Assembly (NCBI RefSeq): GCF_022447245.1
Contig: NZ_JAKVBC010000026.1
Coordinates: 1 to 64,000, forward strand
From: Kordia sp.
Lineage (GTDB): Bacteria > Bacteroidota > Bacteroidia > Flavobacteriales > Flavobacteriaceae
Length of the DNA: 64,000 nt
Reading direction: 5' to 3'
Under the pieces are notes generated by a model. That model searched no databases and was not told the DNA's origin. It saw only the letters and a program-made list of their open reading frames with translations. The translations under genes were made by a program, and so were the position numbers. This document shows, one piece after another, positions 47,588 to 57,660 of the stretch (positions within the stretch are counted from its first letter, which is position 1; every line of letters starts with the position of its first letter).

Positions 47588-50500
47588 TCAATACCTTCCG
47601 CTTGCACTAATGCGTTTTCGTCTTTTATATTTCACCTGTTCTATAGCATCTTCAAACATTTCTTCATCAATTTCTTCGCCATAAATACGCTCACCTCTTG
47701 TTTTGGTGACCAAATACGGTTCTGTATTCAATGTTGGTTTGTCTAGGAACGCAACATGATACAGTTTATTTGTTTCACGGTAGCGATTTTCTTCTTTTAC
47801 TTTAAAGAAATAAATGGTGATATCTCCATCTTGGTTCTGCACTTTAATCGTTTTTACAAACGAAATAGTGTCTTTCTCTTTATCGAGCCCAATACGACTA
47901 ACCAATCCTGCTTTTGCATAGCGTTGCTGTGTTTTCAGTGAATCAGGTACAATAGCAAGCAAGTCTTTTTCAGCCAATTTCCATAAAGTCGAAGCTAAAG
48001 CTTTGTCATTAAAAAATGTTTTTTCTTTGAGTTTTTGCGGAATATGCTCATTGTTTTCGGCTAATAAAGCAACATAAGTTGTCAATGCCGATCTTGCTTC
48101 TGTTTTGATCAATTTTTGGTAAAAATCTTTAATGTTTTTGTCTTTTCTAAACGGAAATAACAATTTTACATATCGTTCTAAAGCCAAACCACTTTTATAA
48201 TTGTATGACGATTTTCCTAAGTTACGCTTCACTTCAATTTTGGCGTCATTCAACAATTGGTTTTTATATTTTTTATAGATTTTTGGTTTAATGAGACTAC
48301 TATCGCTTAATTGCGTTAACAGTTCATAAATAGGAGTTTTATACTCTTGTATACTTGAATACTTTAGCAACTCGGGAAACAATTCTTTTTTCAATTCCAA
48401 ATTGTCTTTCCCTGTCTTAAACAATCTGTTTGTTGCTCTTGAATCTAGAGGAAAATCTTTTTCTAATAACTCCAGAATCATTTCATAGGAATCTTTTTCC
48501 TTGTGTTTTAGCAAAGTTCTCAATATGGCTGTTTGCGTTTTTGGCTTATCATACGCTTCTACGTACAATTCTTTTAAAAAAGGATAGATTCGTGGATTTT
48601 TAAGCTTTCCTAAAGAAAAGATTAAATAGTTTTTGATGTTTTCACGATCGTCTGGAAAATCATGTTTTTTTAGCAAAGAAATAATTGGATCCGCGTGTTT
48701 ATCCTTGAATTTAATTTTTGCATACGATTTAAGAACAATACTGTCATTTTCTTTAATACCATTAAAGAAAATATTGGTTTTGTCAACAAACACATCTTTT
48801 CCTAGCAAGGTGTCAAGCGGCGTAAACGTTTCGTAGAAGTTTTTTACAAATTCAGAACGATCCGAAATAGAATCTTCGAGTGTAGAAAGACTGTATAAAA
48901 CACCTTTTTTCAAAATGTTCTTGTGATATATACGCTTTGCACTAGCAGTATCTTTGAGTATATATGTGCTGTAGTACATATCGTCTTTTTGTGCACTTTT
49001 TTTATTTTCAATCACAAAATTATACTCATAAAAACGTTCCATGCCAGCCCACAAACTATCAATATTGTGAAACATTTGTAAGTCGTGATATTTTATTCTT
49101 CGGACTAGTATTTTTTCATTGCTTTTGGAAGTGTATGAAATGTATTTTTTCTCTTGATCGTATGCTTTTTTATCCAAATTGTATTGTGAATCATACGCTG
49201 GTCTCACAGTAGGTTGTTTGGTGTTTGTAAGTACAGAAAAATATAATGAAGTATCAATCACAGTTTTGAATCGTTTGTACTTTGGAGTTTTAATTCTGAA
49301 CGAATTAAAATACGTTTCTGCCTTTTTTGCATCATCACTAATCATTCCTAGTAAATAATAACTTTCGTCTTTTATGACAGTTTTGAGGTAGATTTTTTTC
49401 TTCGAAATAGTATCTATAATTCCAGACGATTCATAGCTTTTATAGTTGTAATTTTTAAATGCACCATCAAGCTTTTTTATGTTTAACTTTTTATAAAAAT
49501 TATCATGAATGTACTCCGCTTCAAAAGCATCTTCTTCAATATAACGAGTATCATTATTGAATACTTCTTTAAAGAAATAATACTCATCATTTACGGCAGC
49601 TTGTAGCAACTTATTTCCAATATTTTTGGTATTGTCTGAAATATAATTTACTGGAAATATAAACTCATATTTATTGTATTCAGAAGTATATGTTTTCAGC
49701 GCATCAGAAGGTTTTCGAAACTTGATAGAATCGAAAATTTCCTTTTCATATTGCAATACAAAATCCTTTTTCCCGCCAAACTTTATGATGATGATTTCTA
49801 AAGGAGTTTTGTATATATGATACTTTTGATAGTCGCCTTTTTTGGTTTTATTGACAATACTAAATCCTGGAAATGGACTTGTGATTGCTTCTTTTGAAAT
49901 AATATCACCTGGAATATCTTCGTATAATAATGGATCAATTTCTTCCAAGGTAATTTTTTCCTCATTCGGGAATTGATCGTAGGTATTTAAGCGTGTAATA
50001 GTCAAATAAGCACCATTTGTCATATCGGGCGCTAAGTAGAACTTTTGTTCTTTATATACAAATTCTCTGAGCTCATCAAAGGTTTTAATGGTAATAAAAC
50101 CATCGGGTGTGCTATAGGTATTCAAATACGGTTGTACATGTAAATCTTCTAAGTTTACTTTGGCTTTCAGTGCAAAATCGGTTTGTTCAGAGGTTAATGG
50201 TCTTATCGTATAACCACGATCTTCTAACATTTGAAGCATACCTTTTTCTCCGGCTAAATGTGCCGCGCCAACTCCTGCAAAAACAGTTTTATGCTGCATT
50301 AATGAATCCATCACAATGACCATATTTTCATTACGCTTGTACAGCATGTGTTCGCGATAAAAATAGGTGTTTACAGCCGCGCCAATAGAATCGAGCAACT
50401 CAATATTTCGGTCTCTATACACATCTTCTTGGACTGTATATCTGTTTTGATTCTTGAACATTTTTTGAACCCATTCGTCTGGTTTTTTCTTTAAAATATT

Positions 50501-51037
50501 ATAGGCAGCGCGCGAAGTAAGATATCTAGATTCTTTGATGTCTTCCAGACTGATAATAGGTTTGTTGTGCTTCTTTCCTGCCTGATAAATAAACATATCT
50601 AAGTATGTTTCTTCTTCAAAATCATCTGCACCAGCTTGTTTTCGGTACAAATAGCCATTAATAATTCTATTGTCAAATCGGATAATGCGTCGTACGGCTT
50701 CTTTCTTTGAAAAGCGCGGATTAAAATTTCGGTTGTAAAAATTCTCACCACCATAAGTTATCGAAGATGCATCCGTATCTGACATTTGTTCATAATTATA
50801 CGCAAGCCATGTTGTTGGATCAGATTCTAAAGCAATCGTTTCCGCTTCAGCGAGTGCCTTAAAAAAAACATCGTCCAATCGAAAAGCAACTTTCTTACTT
50901 ACATGCATCGTTCCGTACAAATTAGAAGGTTTTTCCATACCATTTCCTGAAACTTCCCAGAGAAGACTTTGCCTTTCTTCTTGAGCAATTAAAAAGGATG
51001 TGCAATACAGAAATAAGAGTGAAATATATATTTTCAT
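47588..51037 (-). CDS. TraB/GumN-family protein with long C-terminal region, 1149 aa
   Basis: A signal peptide (about 1-18, ending 'FLIAQ') is followed by the TraB/GumN domain: 'SNLYGTMHVSKKVAFRLDDV', 'AEAETIALESDP' and 'VFAGVGAAHLAGEKGMLQML', which hold the GxxH and ExD-type motifs of this putative metalloprotease fold. The remaining about 850 residues have no known domain but include HEAT-like helices near 'LLKHEKDSYEMILELLEKDFP'-type segments. The long form is typical of Flavobacteriia. Probably periplasmic; function not established. Confidence 0.8.
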   Translation of the reverse strand: MKIYISLLFLYCTSFLIAQEERQSLLWEVSGNGMEKPSNLYGTMHVSKKVAFRLDDVFFKALAEAETIALESDPTTWLAYNYEQMSDTDASSITYGGENFYNRNFNPRFSKKEAVRRIIRFDNRIINGYLYRKQAGADDFEEETYLDMFIYQAGKKHNKPIISLEDIKESRYLTSRAAYNILKKKPDEWVQKMFKNQNRYTVQEDVYRDRNIELLDSIGAAVNTYFYREHMLYKRNENMVIVMDSLMQHKTVFAGVGAAHLAGEKGMLQMLEDRGYTIRPLTSEQTDFALKAKVNLEDLHVQPYLNTYSTPDGFITIKTFDELREFVYKEQKFYLAPDMTNGAYLTITRLNTYDQFPNEEKITLEEIDPLLYEDIPGDIISKEAITSPFPGFSIVNKTKKGDYQKYHIYKTPLEIIIIKFGGKKDFVLQYEKEIFDSIKFRKPSDALKTYTSEYNKYEFIFPVNYISDNTKNIGNKLLQAAVNDEYYFFKEVFNNDTRYIEEDAFEAEYIHDNFYKKLNIKKLDGAFKNYNYKSYESSGIIDTISKKKIYLKTVIKDESYYLLGMISDDAKKAETYFNSFRIKTPKYKRFKTVIDTSLYFSVLTNTKQPTVRPAYDSQYNLDKKAYDQEKKYISYTSKSNEKILVRRIKYHDLQMFHNIDSLWAGMERFYEYNFVIENKKSAQKDDMYYSTYILKDTASAKRIYHKNILKKGVLYSLSTLEDSISDRSEFVKNFYETFTPLDTLLGKDVFVDKTNIFFNGIKENDSIVLKSYAKIKFKDKHADPIISLLKKHDFPDDRENIKNYLIFSLGKLKNPRIYPFLKELYVEAYDKPKTQTAILRTLLKHKEKDSYEMILELLEKDFPLDSRATNRLFKTGKDNLELKKELFPELLKYSSIQEYKTPIYELLTQLSDSSLIKPKIYKKYKNQLLNDAKIEVKRNLGKSSYNYKSGLALERYVKLLFPFRKDKNIKDFYQKLIKTEARSALTTYVALLAENNEHIPQKLKEKTFFNDKALASTLWKLAEKDLLAIVPDSLKTQQRYAKAGLVSRIGLDKEKDTISFVKTIKVQNQDGDITIYFFKVKEENRYRETNKLYHVAFLDKPTLNTEPYLVTKTRGERIYGEEIDEEMFEDAIEQVKYKRRKRISASGRY

Positions 51038-51206
51038 AAAATAAGTAGAAAATTTAATGGTAAAGTGTCATCGGTAAAATGTCAACTAATGTACTAAAGA
51101 TAAAAATTCTATCATGTTAACAGAATCATAATGCGTAAAAAAGGCTTTTTAATGAGTGTATAAAGATTTCCTATACTTGTCTGTTTATTTATTGAAGATA
51201 GAGTCG

Positions 51207-51214
51207 TATTTTTG
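51207..51214 (+). promoter_or_regulatory. Candidate -7 promoter box of hemH
   Basis: TATTTTTG, TAnnTTTG type, 35 bases before the hemH ATG, with a T-rich -33 region (TTTATTTATTG). Confidence 0.5.
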
Positions 51215-51249
51215 TGTTTAAGAAAAAGATTGAAAACTAAAACAAGCAG

Positions 51250-52287
51250 ATGAAAGGTGTATTACTCATTAATCTTGGTTCGCCAGATACTCCAAACCCT
51301 AAAGACGTAAAAAAATATTTAGCTGAATTTTTAATGGATGAACGTGTCATTGACGTTCCAAAATGGTTGCGTACATTTTTAGTAAAAGGAATTATTTTAA
51401 ATACGCGCCCCAAAAAATCAGCAGCAGCATATCAAAAAATTTGGTGGGAAGAAGGTTCTCCGCTAATCATCATTTCAGAGCGTTTTCAAGAAAAAGTACA
51501 AGCGCGTGCCAAAGTTCCTGTTGCGTTAGGAATGCGTTATGGATCTATGAGTATTCAAAAAGGATTGCAAGAATTACACGACCAAGGTGTAGATGAAGTG
51601 TTAGCAATACCTTTGTATCCACATTATGCAATGTCATCTTCGGAAACTGTAATTGTAAAAACCAAAGAGGAACAACAAAAGCATTTTCCAAACATGCAGT
51701 TGACATTTGTGCCAGCGTTTTACAATCATCCAGATTATATCAAAGTATTATCTGAAAAAATAAAATCACACATCAAAGACATTGATTACGATCATATTTT
51801 GTTTTCGTATCACGGAATTCCAGAACGACATATTCGTAAAACAGATCCCACAAAATCGCATTGCAAAATGGATGGAAGTTGTTGCAATACACCATCAAAA
51901 GCACATGAGTTTTGCTACAGACATCAATGCTTTGAAACCACAAAATTAGTGGGCGAATATTTAGACTTACCAGAAGGAAAATATAGTAACTCATTCCAAT
52001 CTCGTTTAGGAGGCGACCCTTGGTTAAAACCTTATACTGATAAAGAATTTGAACGTTTCCCTGAAGAAGGAAAAAAGAATTTAGTAGTCATCACACCAGC
52101 ATTTGTAGCCGATTGTTTAGAAACACTAGAGGAAATTGCGATGGAAGGTGAAGAAGAATTCAAAGAAGCTGGTGGAGAACAGTATCAGCATGTTCCTTGT
52201 TTAAATGATGATGACGCATGGGTAAAAGTAATGACACGCTGGATCAATGAATGGAGTGTAGCTTCTAAAGAAGAAGCAACCGCTTAA
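51250..52287 (+). CDS. hemH: Ferrochelatase
   Basis: 345 aa. It inserts Fe(II) into protoporphyrin IX. 'KGVLLINLGSPDTP' opens the protein; the catalytic His is in 'ILFSYHGIPERHIRKTDP'. The Cys-rich insert 'HCKMDGSCCNTPSKAHEF' followed by 'CYRHQC' has five Cys; a metal or Fe-S role is possible but not shown. 'QSRLGGDPWLKPYTDKEFE' and 'VVITPAFVADCLETLEEI' are conserved. The stop overlaps the MATE start by one base (TAATG), so the two are co-expressed. Confidence 0.97.
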   Translation: MKGVLLINLGSPDTPNPKDVKKYLAEFLMDERVIDVPKWLRTFLVKGIILNTRPKKSAAAYQKIWWEEGSPLIIISERFQEKVQARAKVPVALGMRYGSMSIQKGLQELHDQGVDEVLAIPLYPHYAMSSSETVIVKTKEEQQKHFPNMQLTFVPAFYNHPDYIKVLSEKIKSHIKDIDYDHILFSYHGIPERHIRKTDPTKSHCKMDGSCCNTPSKAHEFCYRHQCFETTKLVGEYLDLPEGKYSNSFQSRLGGDPWLKPYTDKEFERFPEEGKKNLVVITPAFVADCLETLEEIAMEGEEEFKEAGGEQYQHVPCLNDDDAWVKVMTRWINEWSVASKEEATA

Positions 52288-53627
52288 TGGCAATCAAAAA
52301 ATCTGCCGAACTTGGCATTGCGCCCATAGGAAAACTTCTCATAGCGCAAGCCTTACCTGCATCGATAGGAATCTTAGTCATGTCTTTAAATATGGTTGTC
52401 GATACCATTTTTGTAGGACAATGGATTGGAGCTATGGCAATTGCTGCAATTACGGTAGTGGTGCCGTTAACTTTTTTAATTGCTTCTATCGGAATGGCGA
52501 TAGGAGTTGGTGGTGCATCCATTATTTCCAGAGCTTTAGGCGCAGAAGATCATGACAAAGCACAGGATACATTTGGAAATCAAATAGTTATGTCGTTTGG
52601 TTTGGCGGTTTTCTTTGTGATCATCGGGTTGATTTTTAAAGAAGAAGCTTTAGCGCTCTTTGGTGCGAATGGTAAAATTCTCGCTCCAGCGGAAATTTAC
52701 TATGTCATTGTCATGTACGGAATTCCGTTTTTGTCGTTATGTATGACAGGAAATCCTGTGGTGCGCGCAGAAGGCAAACCAAAATTTGCGATGGTAGCGT
52801 TGATACTTCCTTCTATCGGAAACATATTCTTTGATTACTTATTTATCAATGTGTTAGATATGGGTATGGCTGGTGCGGCTTGGGCAACGTCTATTTCATA
52901 TTTTATCTGTTTTCTATTTATCTATTGGTTTTTCCTTTCAAAACACAGCGAGCTTAAAATCCGACTCAAATGTTTCAAACTAAAACAGACTATTGTTAAA
53001 GAAATAACAGAGTTAGGCGGCGTAACCTTGGCGCGACAAGGAACTGTGAGTATTCTTTCTATCATTTTGAATCATACATTATTTCAATACGGAGGAGAAA
53101 CTTCAGTAACCATTTATGGAATTATAAGTCGAATGTTGATGTTTGCGTTATTTCCTGTGATGGGAATCTCGCAAGGATTTCTGCCAATTGCAGGATTTAA
53201 TTATGGAGCAAAAAAACTAGTGCGGGTCAAAGAAAGTATCAACATTTCAATAAAATACGGAACAGGTTTAGCCTTGATTATTTTTGCAATCATCATGGTT
53301 TTTCCAGAACAAATCACTGCAATTTTCACCAATGACGAAACGGTCATTCGCGATACTCCAAATGCGTTGCGATGGGTATTTTTAGTCACACCACTAATTG
53401 CCGTACAAATGATTGGTTCTGGATACTTTCAAGCCATTGGAAAAGCTATTCCTGCATTATTACTCACACTTACAAAACAAGGATTCTTCCTGATTCCTTT
53501 AATTTTAATATTGCCAAAATACTATGGAATCTTTGGTGTTTGGGTTGCTTTCCCAATTGCGGATTTACTCTCTACGATTGTTACAGGTTGGTATCTGAAT
53601 AGAGAAGTACGACGCACACTTAAGTGA
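52287..53627 (+). CDS. MATE-family efflux transporter
   Basis: 446 aa with twelve hydrophobic helices. 'PIGKLLIAQALPASIGILVM' and 'GVGGASIISRALGAEDHDKA' are the usual N-lobe blocks, 'MGISQGFLPIAGFNYGAKK' the C-lobe counterpart. MATE proteins export drugs or metabolites by Na+ or H+ antiport. Translational coupling to ferrochelatase is suggestive of porphyrin or heme export, but that is inference. The gap 53628-53905 after it has only short broken frames. Confidence 0.92.
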   Translation: MAIKKSAELGIAPIGKLLIAQALPASIGILVMSLNMVVDTIFVGQWIGAMAIAAITVVVPLTFLIASIGMAIGVGGASIISRALGAEDHDKAQDTFGNQIVMSFGLAVFFVIIGLIFKEEALALFGANGKILAPAEIYYVIVMYGIPFLSLCMTGNPVVRAEGKPKFAMVALILPSIGNIFFDYLFINVLDMGMAGAAWATSISYFICFLFIYWFFLSKHSELKIRLKCFKLKQTIVKEITELGGVTLARQGTVSILSIILNHTLFQYGGETSVTIYGIISRMLMFALFPVMGISQGFLPIAGFNYGAKKLVRVKESINISIKYGTGLALIIFAIIMVFPEQITAIFTNDETVIRDTPNALRWVFLVTPLIAVQMIGSGYFQAIGKAIPALLLTLTKQGFFLIPLILILPKYYGIFGVWVAFPIADLLSTIVTGWYLNREVRRTLK

Positions 53628-53905
53628 TATTCAGTGATATTTTAGAGTGACTAGGGAAACCATTGAAAATTAGTACAATCACCAAATGAGTACGTATAAA
53701 ATCATTCGTGAATTCGTCAAACTACTAGCAAGATGTGAGTTATGAGTACCGTAAATTGACAAAAAATCAAATCAACGATAAACAGCATATCAAATCCTTC
53801 AAGAAGCAAATCAATAGTTAAGAGAATCTTAAAAAAATGGTAAAGCCTATAATCAAAAAAAGAATAATCCGTATTTTTAGTAGCTAAACCAAACCAACCT
53901 AAAAA

Positions 53906-56900
53906 ATGCGAATCTTTACCATTGCAATGGCGCTATTTCTTACCATAGCGAGCCAATTTGAAGCACAAGCGCAAAATTTTGACGAAACTTATTACAAAAA
54001 TCTAGAATACAGACTTGTCGGTCCATTTCGTGGTGGGCGAAGTGCTGCTGTAACTGGAGTCCCTAACAAGCCAAATCTTTATTATTTTGGTTCTACAGGT
54101 GGAGGAATTTGGAAAACTACCAATGGAGGGCGTTCTTGGGAAAATATTTCTGACGGATATTTTGGAGGAAGTATTGGAGCAATTACAGTTTCTAAAAGTG
54201 ATCCAAATGTAATGTATGTTGGCGGTGGAGAAAAAACCGTGCGTGGTAATGTATCTTCTGGTTACGGAGTATGGAAAAGTGTAGATGCAGGAAAAACATG
54301 GAAAGCTTCTGGATTAAAAAACTCAAGACACATTCCAAGAATGGCAGTTCATCCAACGAATTCAGATATTGTATACGCTGGTGTGATGGGAAATATCTAT
54401 AAGTCGTCCAATGATAGAGGCGTATATAAAAGTATAGATGGCGGAAAAACTTGGAAAAAAACACTCTTTGCCAATGCGGATGCAGGTGTTGTTGATCTGT
54501 TAATTGATCCAACAAATCCAAGAATTCTATACGCATCTACATGGCGTGTTCGAAGAACTCCGTACAGTTTGAGTTCTGGAGGTGATGGTTCTGCCTTGTG
54601 GAAAAGTACTGATAGTGGTGAAACATGGACGGAAATCTCCACCAAAAAAGGATTTCCAACGGGAACGTTAGGAATTATAGGAGTTACGGTGTCTCCACTA
54701 AACAATCAACGTGTTTGGGCAATTGTAGAAAACAAAGACAAAGGTGGATTATACAGAAGTGAAGATGGTGGCGAAACATGGACGCAAGTAAATAGCGAAC
54801 GTAAATTACGTCAGCGTGCTTGGTATTACACGCGTGTATATGCAGATACAGAAAACGAAGATGTAGTATACGTACTAAACGTTCGTTATCATAAAAGTAC
54901 GGATGGAGGAAGAACATTCAATACGTATAACGCTCCGCATGGAGATCATCATGATTTATGGATTGCACCAGAAAATCCAAAACGTATGATTATTGGAGAT
55001 GATGGTGGAGCACAAGTTACATATGATGGTGGTGAAACATGGAGCACGTATCATAATCAACCGACATCACAATTTTACCGTGTAACGACTGACAATAGCT
55101 TTCCATATCGAATTTATGTAGCACAACAAGACAATTCTACCATACGAATTCCACATAGAACGGATGGATATTCTATTTCGGATGAAGATTGGGAAAGTAC
55201 TGCAGGAGGCGAATCAGCACATATTGCAGTAGACCCGAAAAACAATGACATTGTATATGGTGGAAGTTATGATGGTTTCTTAACCAGAGTCAATCACAAA
55301 ACAGGAACAGTACGCGCTATCAATGTGTGGCCAGATAATCCAATGGGACATGGCGCAGAAGGCATGAAATATCGTTTTCAATGGAATTTCCCAATTATTT
55401 TCTCAAAGCACAATCCAAATCGCTTATATACATTTTCCAATCATGTACATGTTACGGAAAATGAAGGGCAATCATGGGAAATTATCAGTCCTGATTTAAC
55501 GCGAAACGATCCAGAAAAACTTAAATCTTCTGGTGGACCGATTACACAGGATAACACTTCCGTAGAATATTACTGTACCATATTTGCTGCACAAGAATCA
55601 CCTTTAAAAGAAGGATTATTATGGGTTGGAAGTGATGATGGATTGATTCACATTACACAAGACGGTGGACAAAACTGGGAAAATGTAACACCAAAAGGAA
55701 TGCCTGAATGGATGATGATCAATAGTATTGAGCCAAGTGCGTTTGATGCTGGAACCTGTTATGTAGCAGGAACAAAATACAAAACAGGAGATTTTAAACC
55801 ATACATATACAAAACAACCGATTACGGAAAAACGTGGGCAAAGATTACAAACGGAATCAATTCGGAACACTTTACGCGTGTGGTTCGTGAAGATCCAAAA
55901 CGCAAAGGATTATTATATGCTGGAACGGAAACAGGAATGTACATTTCGTTCAACGATGGAAAAAACTGGCAATCGTTCCAATTGAACCTTCCTATAGTTC
56001 CCATTACAGATTTAACCGTAAAAGACAACAATTTAGTTGTAGCAACACAAGGAAGAAGTGTTTGGGTTATTGACGATTTAACCGTGATTCATCAACAATA
56101 CAATATCACTAAAAACGAAAACATTCTATACAAACCAAAAGATACGTACAGAATGCGAGGTGGTTCAAGAAAAGGTAGTAAAACTGAAGGAACAAATCAT
56201 CCAAATGGTGTGATGACATATTTTTATCTAAATGATTATGATGCAACAGATGAGGTTTCATTAACTTACATGGAAGCAAATGGTGATGTGATCAAAAAAT
56301 TCAGCACAAAAAATAAAAAGAAAGACAAGCTTACCGTCGAAAAAGGAGCAAATTTGTTCGTTTGGAATACCATTTATAAAGGAACAGAACGCTTAAAAGG
56401 GATGATTTTATGGTGGGCAAGTTTACAAGGCCCAAGAGCAGTGCCAGGCGAATACAAAGTGAAGCTTACGGTTAAAAAAGAAGGGCAAGACGCTGTAGAA
56501 ATCACAAAACCATTTACAATTTTGGCAGATCCTAGAGCAGAAAGTACACTTGCCGATATGCAAAAGCAATTTGATTTTATCAAAGATGTCAATGCAACGA
56601 TGGACAACGCACACAAATCCATCAAAAAAATTAGAAAAATTAATGCAAAATTGAGTTCTTTTGCAACGCAATATAAAGATGATGAGAATGTAAAAGATTT
56701 GGTGAAAAAAGCGAAAGAATTGAAAAAACAATTCACAACTATTGAAGAAGCTTTGTATCAAACAAAAAATCGTAGTGGACAAGATCCGTTGAATTTCCCA
56801 ATTCGTTTAACGAACAAATTAGGACACTTAAATTCACTGGTAAGCATGGGTGATTTTGCGCCAACGGCACAAGACATTGCGGTAAAAAATGAATTGACAC

Positions 56901-57013
56901 AAAAAATCAATAAAGAATTGAATACTTTCAATGAGTTGGTAGACACAGAAATCAAAGCTTTTAACGACGCCTTTAATGCAAAAAAATTAAATTACTTATT
57001 TATAGAAGACTAA
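53906..57013 (+). CDS. Secreted BNR/sortilin-like beta-propeller protein
   Basis: 1035 aa. Signal peptide residues 1-22 ('LTIASQFEAQAQ'). Many repeats of the form 'S.DGG.TW' occur ('KSVDAGKTWK', 'KSTDSGETWTEI', 'RSEDGGETWTQV', 'DGGQNWENV'), the Asp-box signature of BNR or VPS10/sortilin-type propellers. The last 250 residues are helical with a Lys-rich part. Often named glycosyl hydrolase, but no catalytic residues can be assigned. No T9SS domain is seen, so it may be periplasmic. The next gene, hemJ, starts directly after the stop. Confidence 0.85.
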   Translation: MRIFTIAMALFLTIASQFEAQAQNFDETYYKNLEYRLVGPFRGGRSAAVTGVPNKPNLYYFGSTGGGIWKTTNGGRSWENISDGYFGGSIGAITVSKSDPNVMYVGGGEKTVRGNVSSGYGVWKSVDAGKTWKASGLKNSRHIPRMAVHPTNSDIVYAGVMGNIYKSSNDRGVYKSIDGGKTWKKTLFANADAGVVDLLIDPTNPRILYASTWRVRRTPYSLSSGGDGSALWKSTDSGETWTEISTKKGFPTGTLGIIGVTVSPLNNQRVWAIVENKDKGGLYRSEDGGETWTQVNSERKLRQRAWYYTRVYADTENEDVVYVLNVRYHKSTDGGRTFNTYNAPHGDHHDLWIAPENPKRMIIGDDGGAQVTYDGGETWSTYHNQPTSQFYRVTTDNSFPYRIYVAQQDNSTIRIPHRTDGYSISDEDWESTAGGESAHIAVDPKNNDIVYGGSYDGFLTRVNHKTGTVRAINVWPDNPMGHGAEGMKYRFQWNFPIIFSKHNPNRLYTFSNHVHVTENEGQSWEIISPDLTRNDPEKLKSSGGPITQDNTSVEYYCTIFAAQESPLKEGLLWVGSDDGLIHITQDGGQNWENVTPKGMPEWMMINSIEPSAFDAGTCYVAGTKYKTGDFKPYIYKTTDYGKTWAKITNGINSEHFTRVVREDPKRKGLLYAGTETGMYISFNDGKNWQSFQLNLPIVPITDLTVKDNNLVVATQGRSVWVIDDLTVIHQQYNITKNENILYKPKDTYRMRGGSRKGSKTEGTNHPNGVMTYFYLNDYDATDEVSLTYMEANGDVIKKFSTKNKKKDKLTVEKGANLFVWNTIYKGTERLKGMILWWASLQGPRAVPGEYKVKLTVKKEGQDAVEITKPFTILADPRAESTLADMQKQFDFIKDVNATMDNAHKSIKKIRKINAKLSSFATQYKDDENVKDLVKKAKELKKQFTTIEEALYQTKNRSGQDPLNFPIRLTNKLGHLNSLVSMGDFAPTAQDIAVKNELTQKINKELNTFNELVDTEIKAFNDAFNAKKLNYLFIED

Positions 57014-57568
57014 ATGTTGTTAGAATATTACGGTTACATAAAAGCACTACATTTAATATTTGTAGTTTCATGGTTTGCGGCATTATTTTACCTTCCGCGT
57101 TTGTTTGTATATCAAATTGAAGCTTTTCACAAACCATCGCCAGAAAAGGAAATTTTGGGCAAACAACTCAAAATCATGGCAAAACGCTTGTGGTTTATTA
57201 TTGGATGGCCTTCGTCAATATTGGCAACTTTTTTTGGAGTGTTGCTACTTGTGGCCAATTCATCATTATTGCAATTAGGTTGGATGCATGTTAAGCTGGC
57301 ATTTATAGTACTCTTATGGATTTATCATTTAAAATCACATCAAATGTATAAGCAGCTGCAACTCGATGACGTTCGATATAGTTCTACTTTTATGCGCTTG
57401 TGGAATGAAGGAGCTACATTAATTTTATTTGCGGTAATTTTCTTAGTGATTTTAAAAAGCTCCATCAATTGGATTTTTGGTGTGATTGGAATCTTTGTAT
57501 TAGGAATTCTATTAATGCTAGGATTTAAGCTTTACAAGCGCATACGCGAGAAAAATCCAGAAGCTTAG
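57014..57568 (+). CDS. hemJ: HemJ-type protoporphyrinogen IX oxidase (CopD-like)
   Basis: 184 aa with four to five membrane helices. 'YGYIKALHLIFVVSWFAALF' and 'YLPRLFVYQIEA' match HemJ, the heme-linked oxidase that turns protoporphyrinogen IX into protoporphyrin IX. The conserved His13 fits the heme ligand. It closes the pathway between hemF and hemH in this window. It starts on the base after the previous stop (TAAATG). Assignment is from family memory; hemG and hemY are absent here, which supports it. Confidence 0.85.
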   Translation: MLLEYYGYIKALHLIFVVSWFAALFYLPRLFVYQIEAFHKPSPEKEILGKQLKIMAKRLWFIIGWPSSILATFFGVLLLVANSSLLQLGWMHVKLAFIVLLWIYHLKSHQMYKQLQLDDVRYSSTFMRLWNEGATLILFAVIFLVILKSSINWIFGVIGIFVLGILLMLGFKLYKRIREKNPEA

Positions 57569-57660
57569 GAGACTCAATTTTCAACGATTTTTTGTGAATG
57601 TTAAAATTCTTATTTTTGGCTTGATTATTGCGCGAAAGCAAGGAAGATAAACCCGCACTC

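Noticed and set aside
53628-53905. Possible small gene between MATE and the BNR protein
   Set aside because: All frames are short and broken; Lys/Ile-rich pieces resemble A/T-rich spacer rather than any family.
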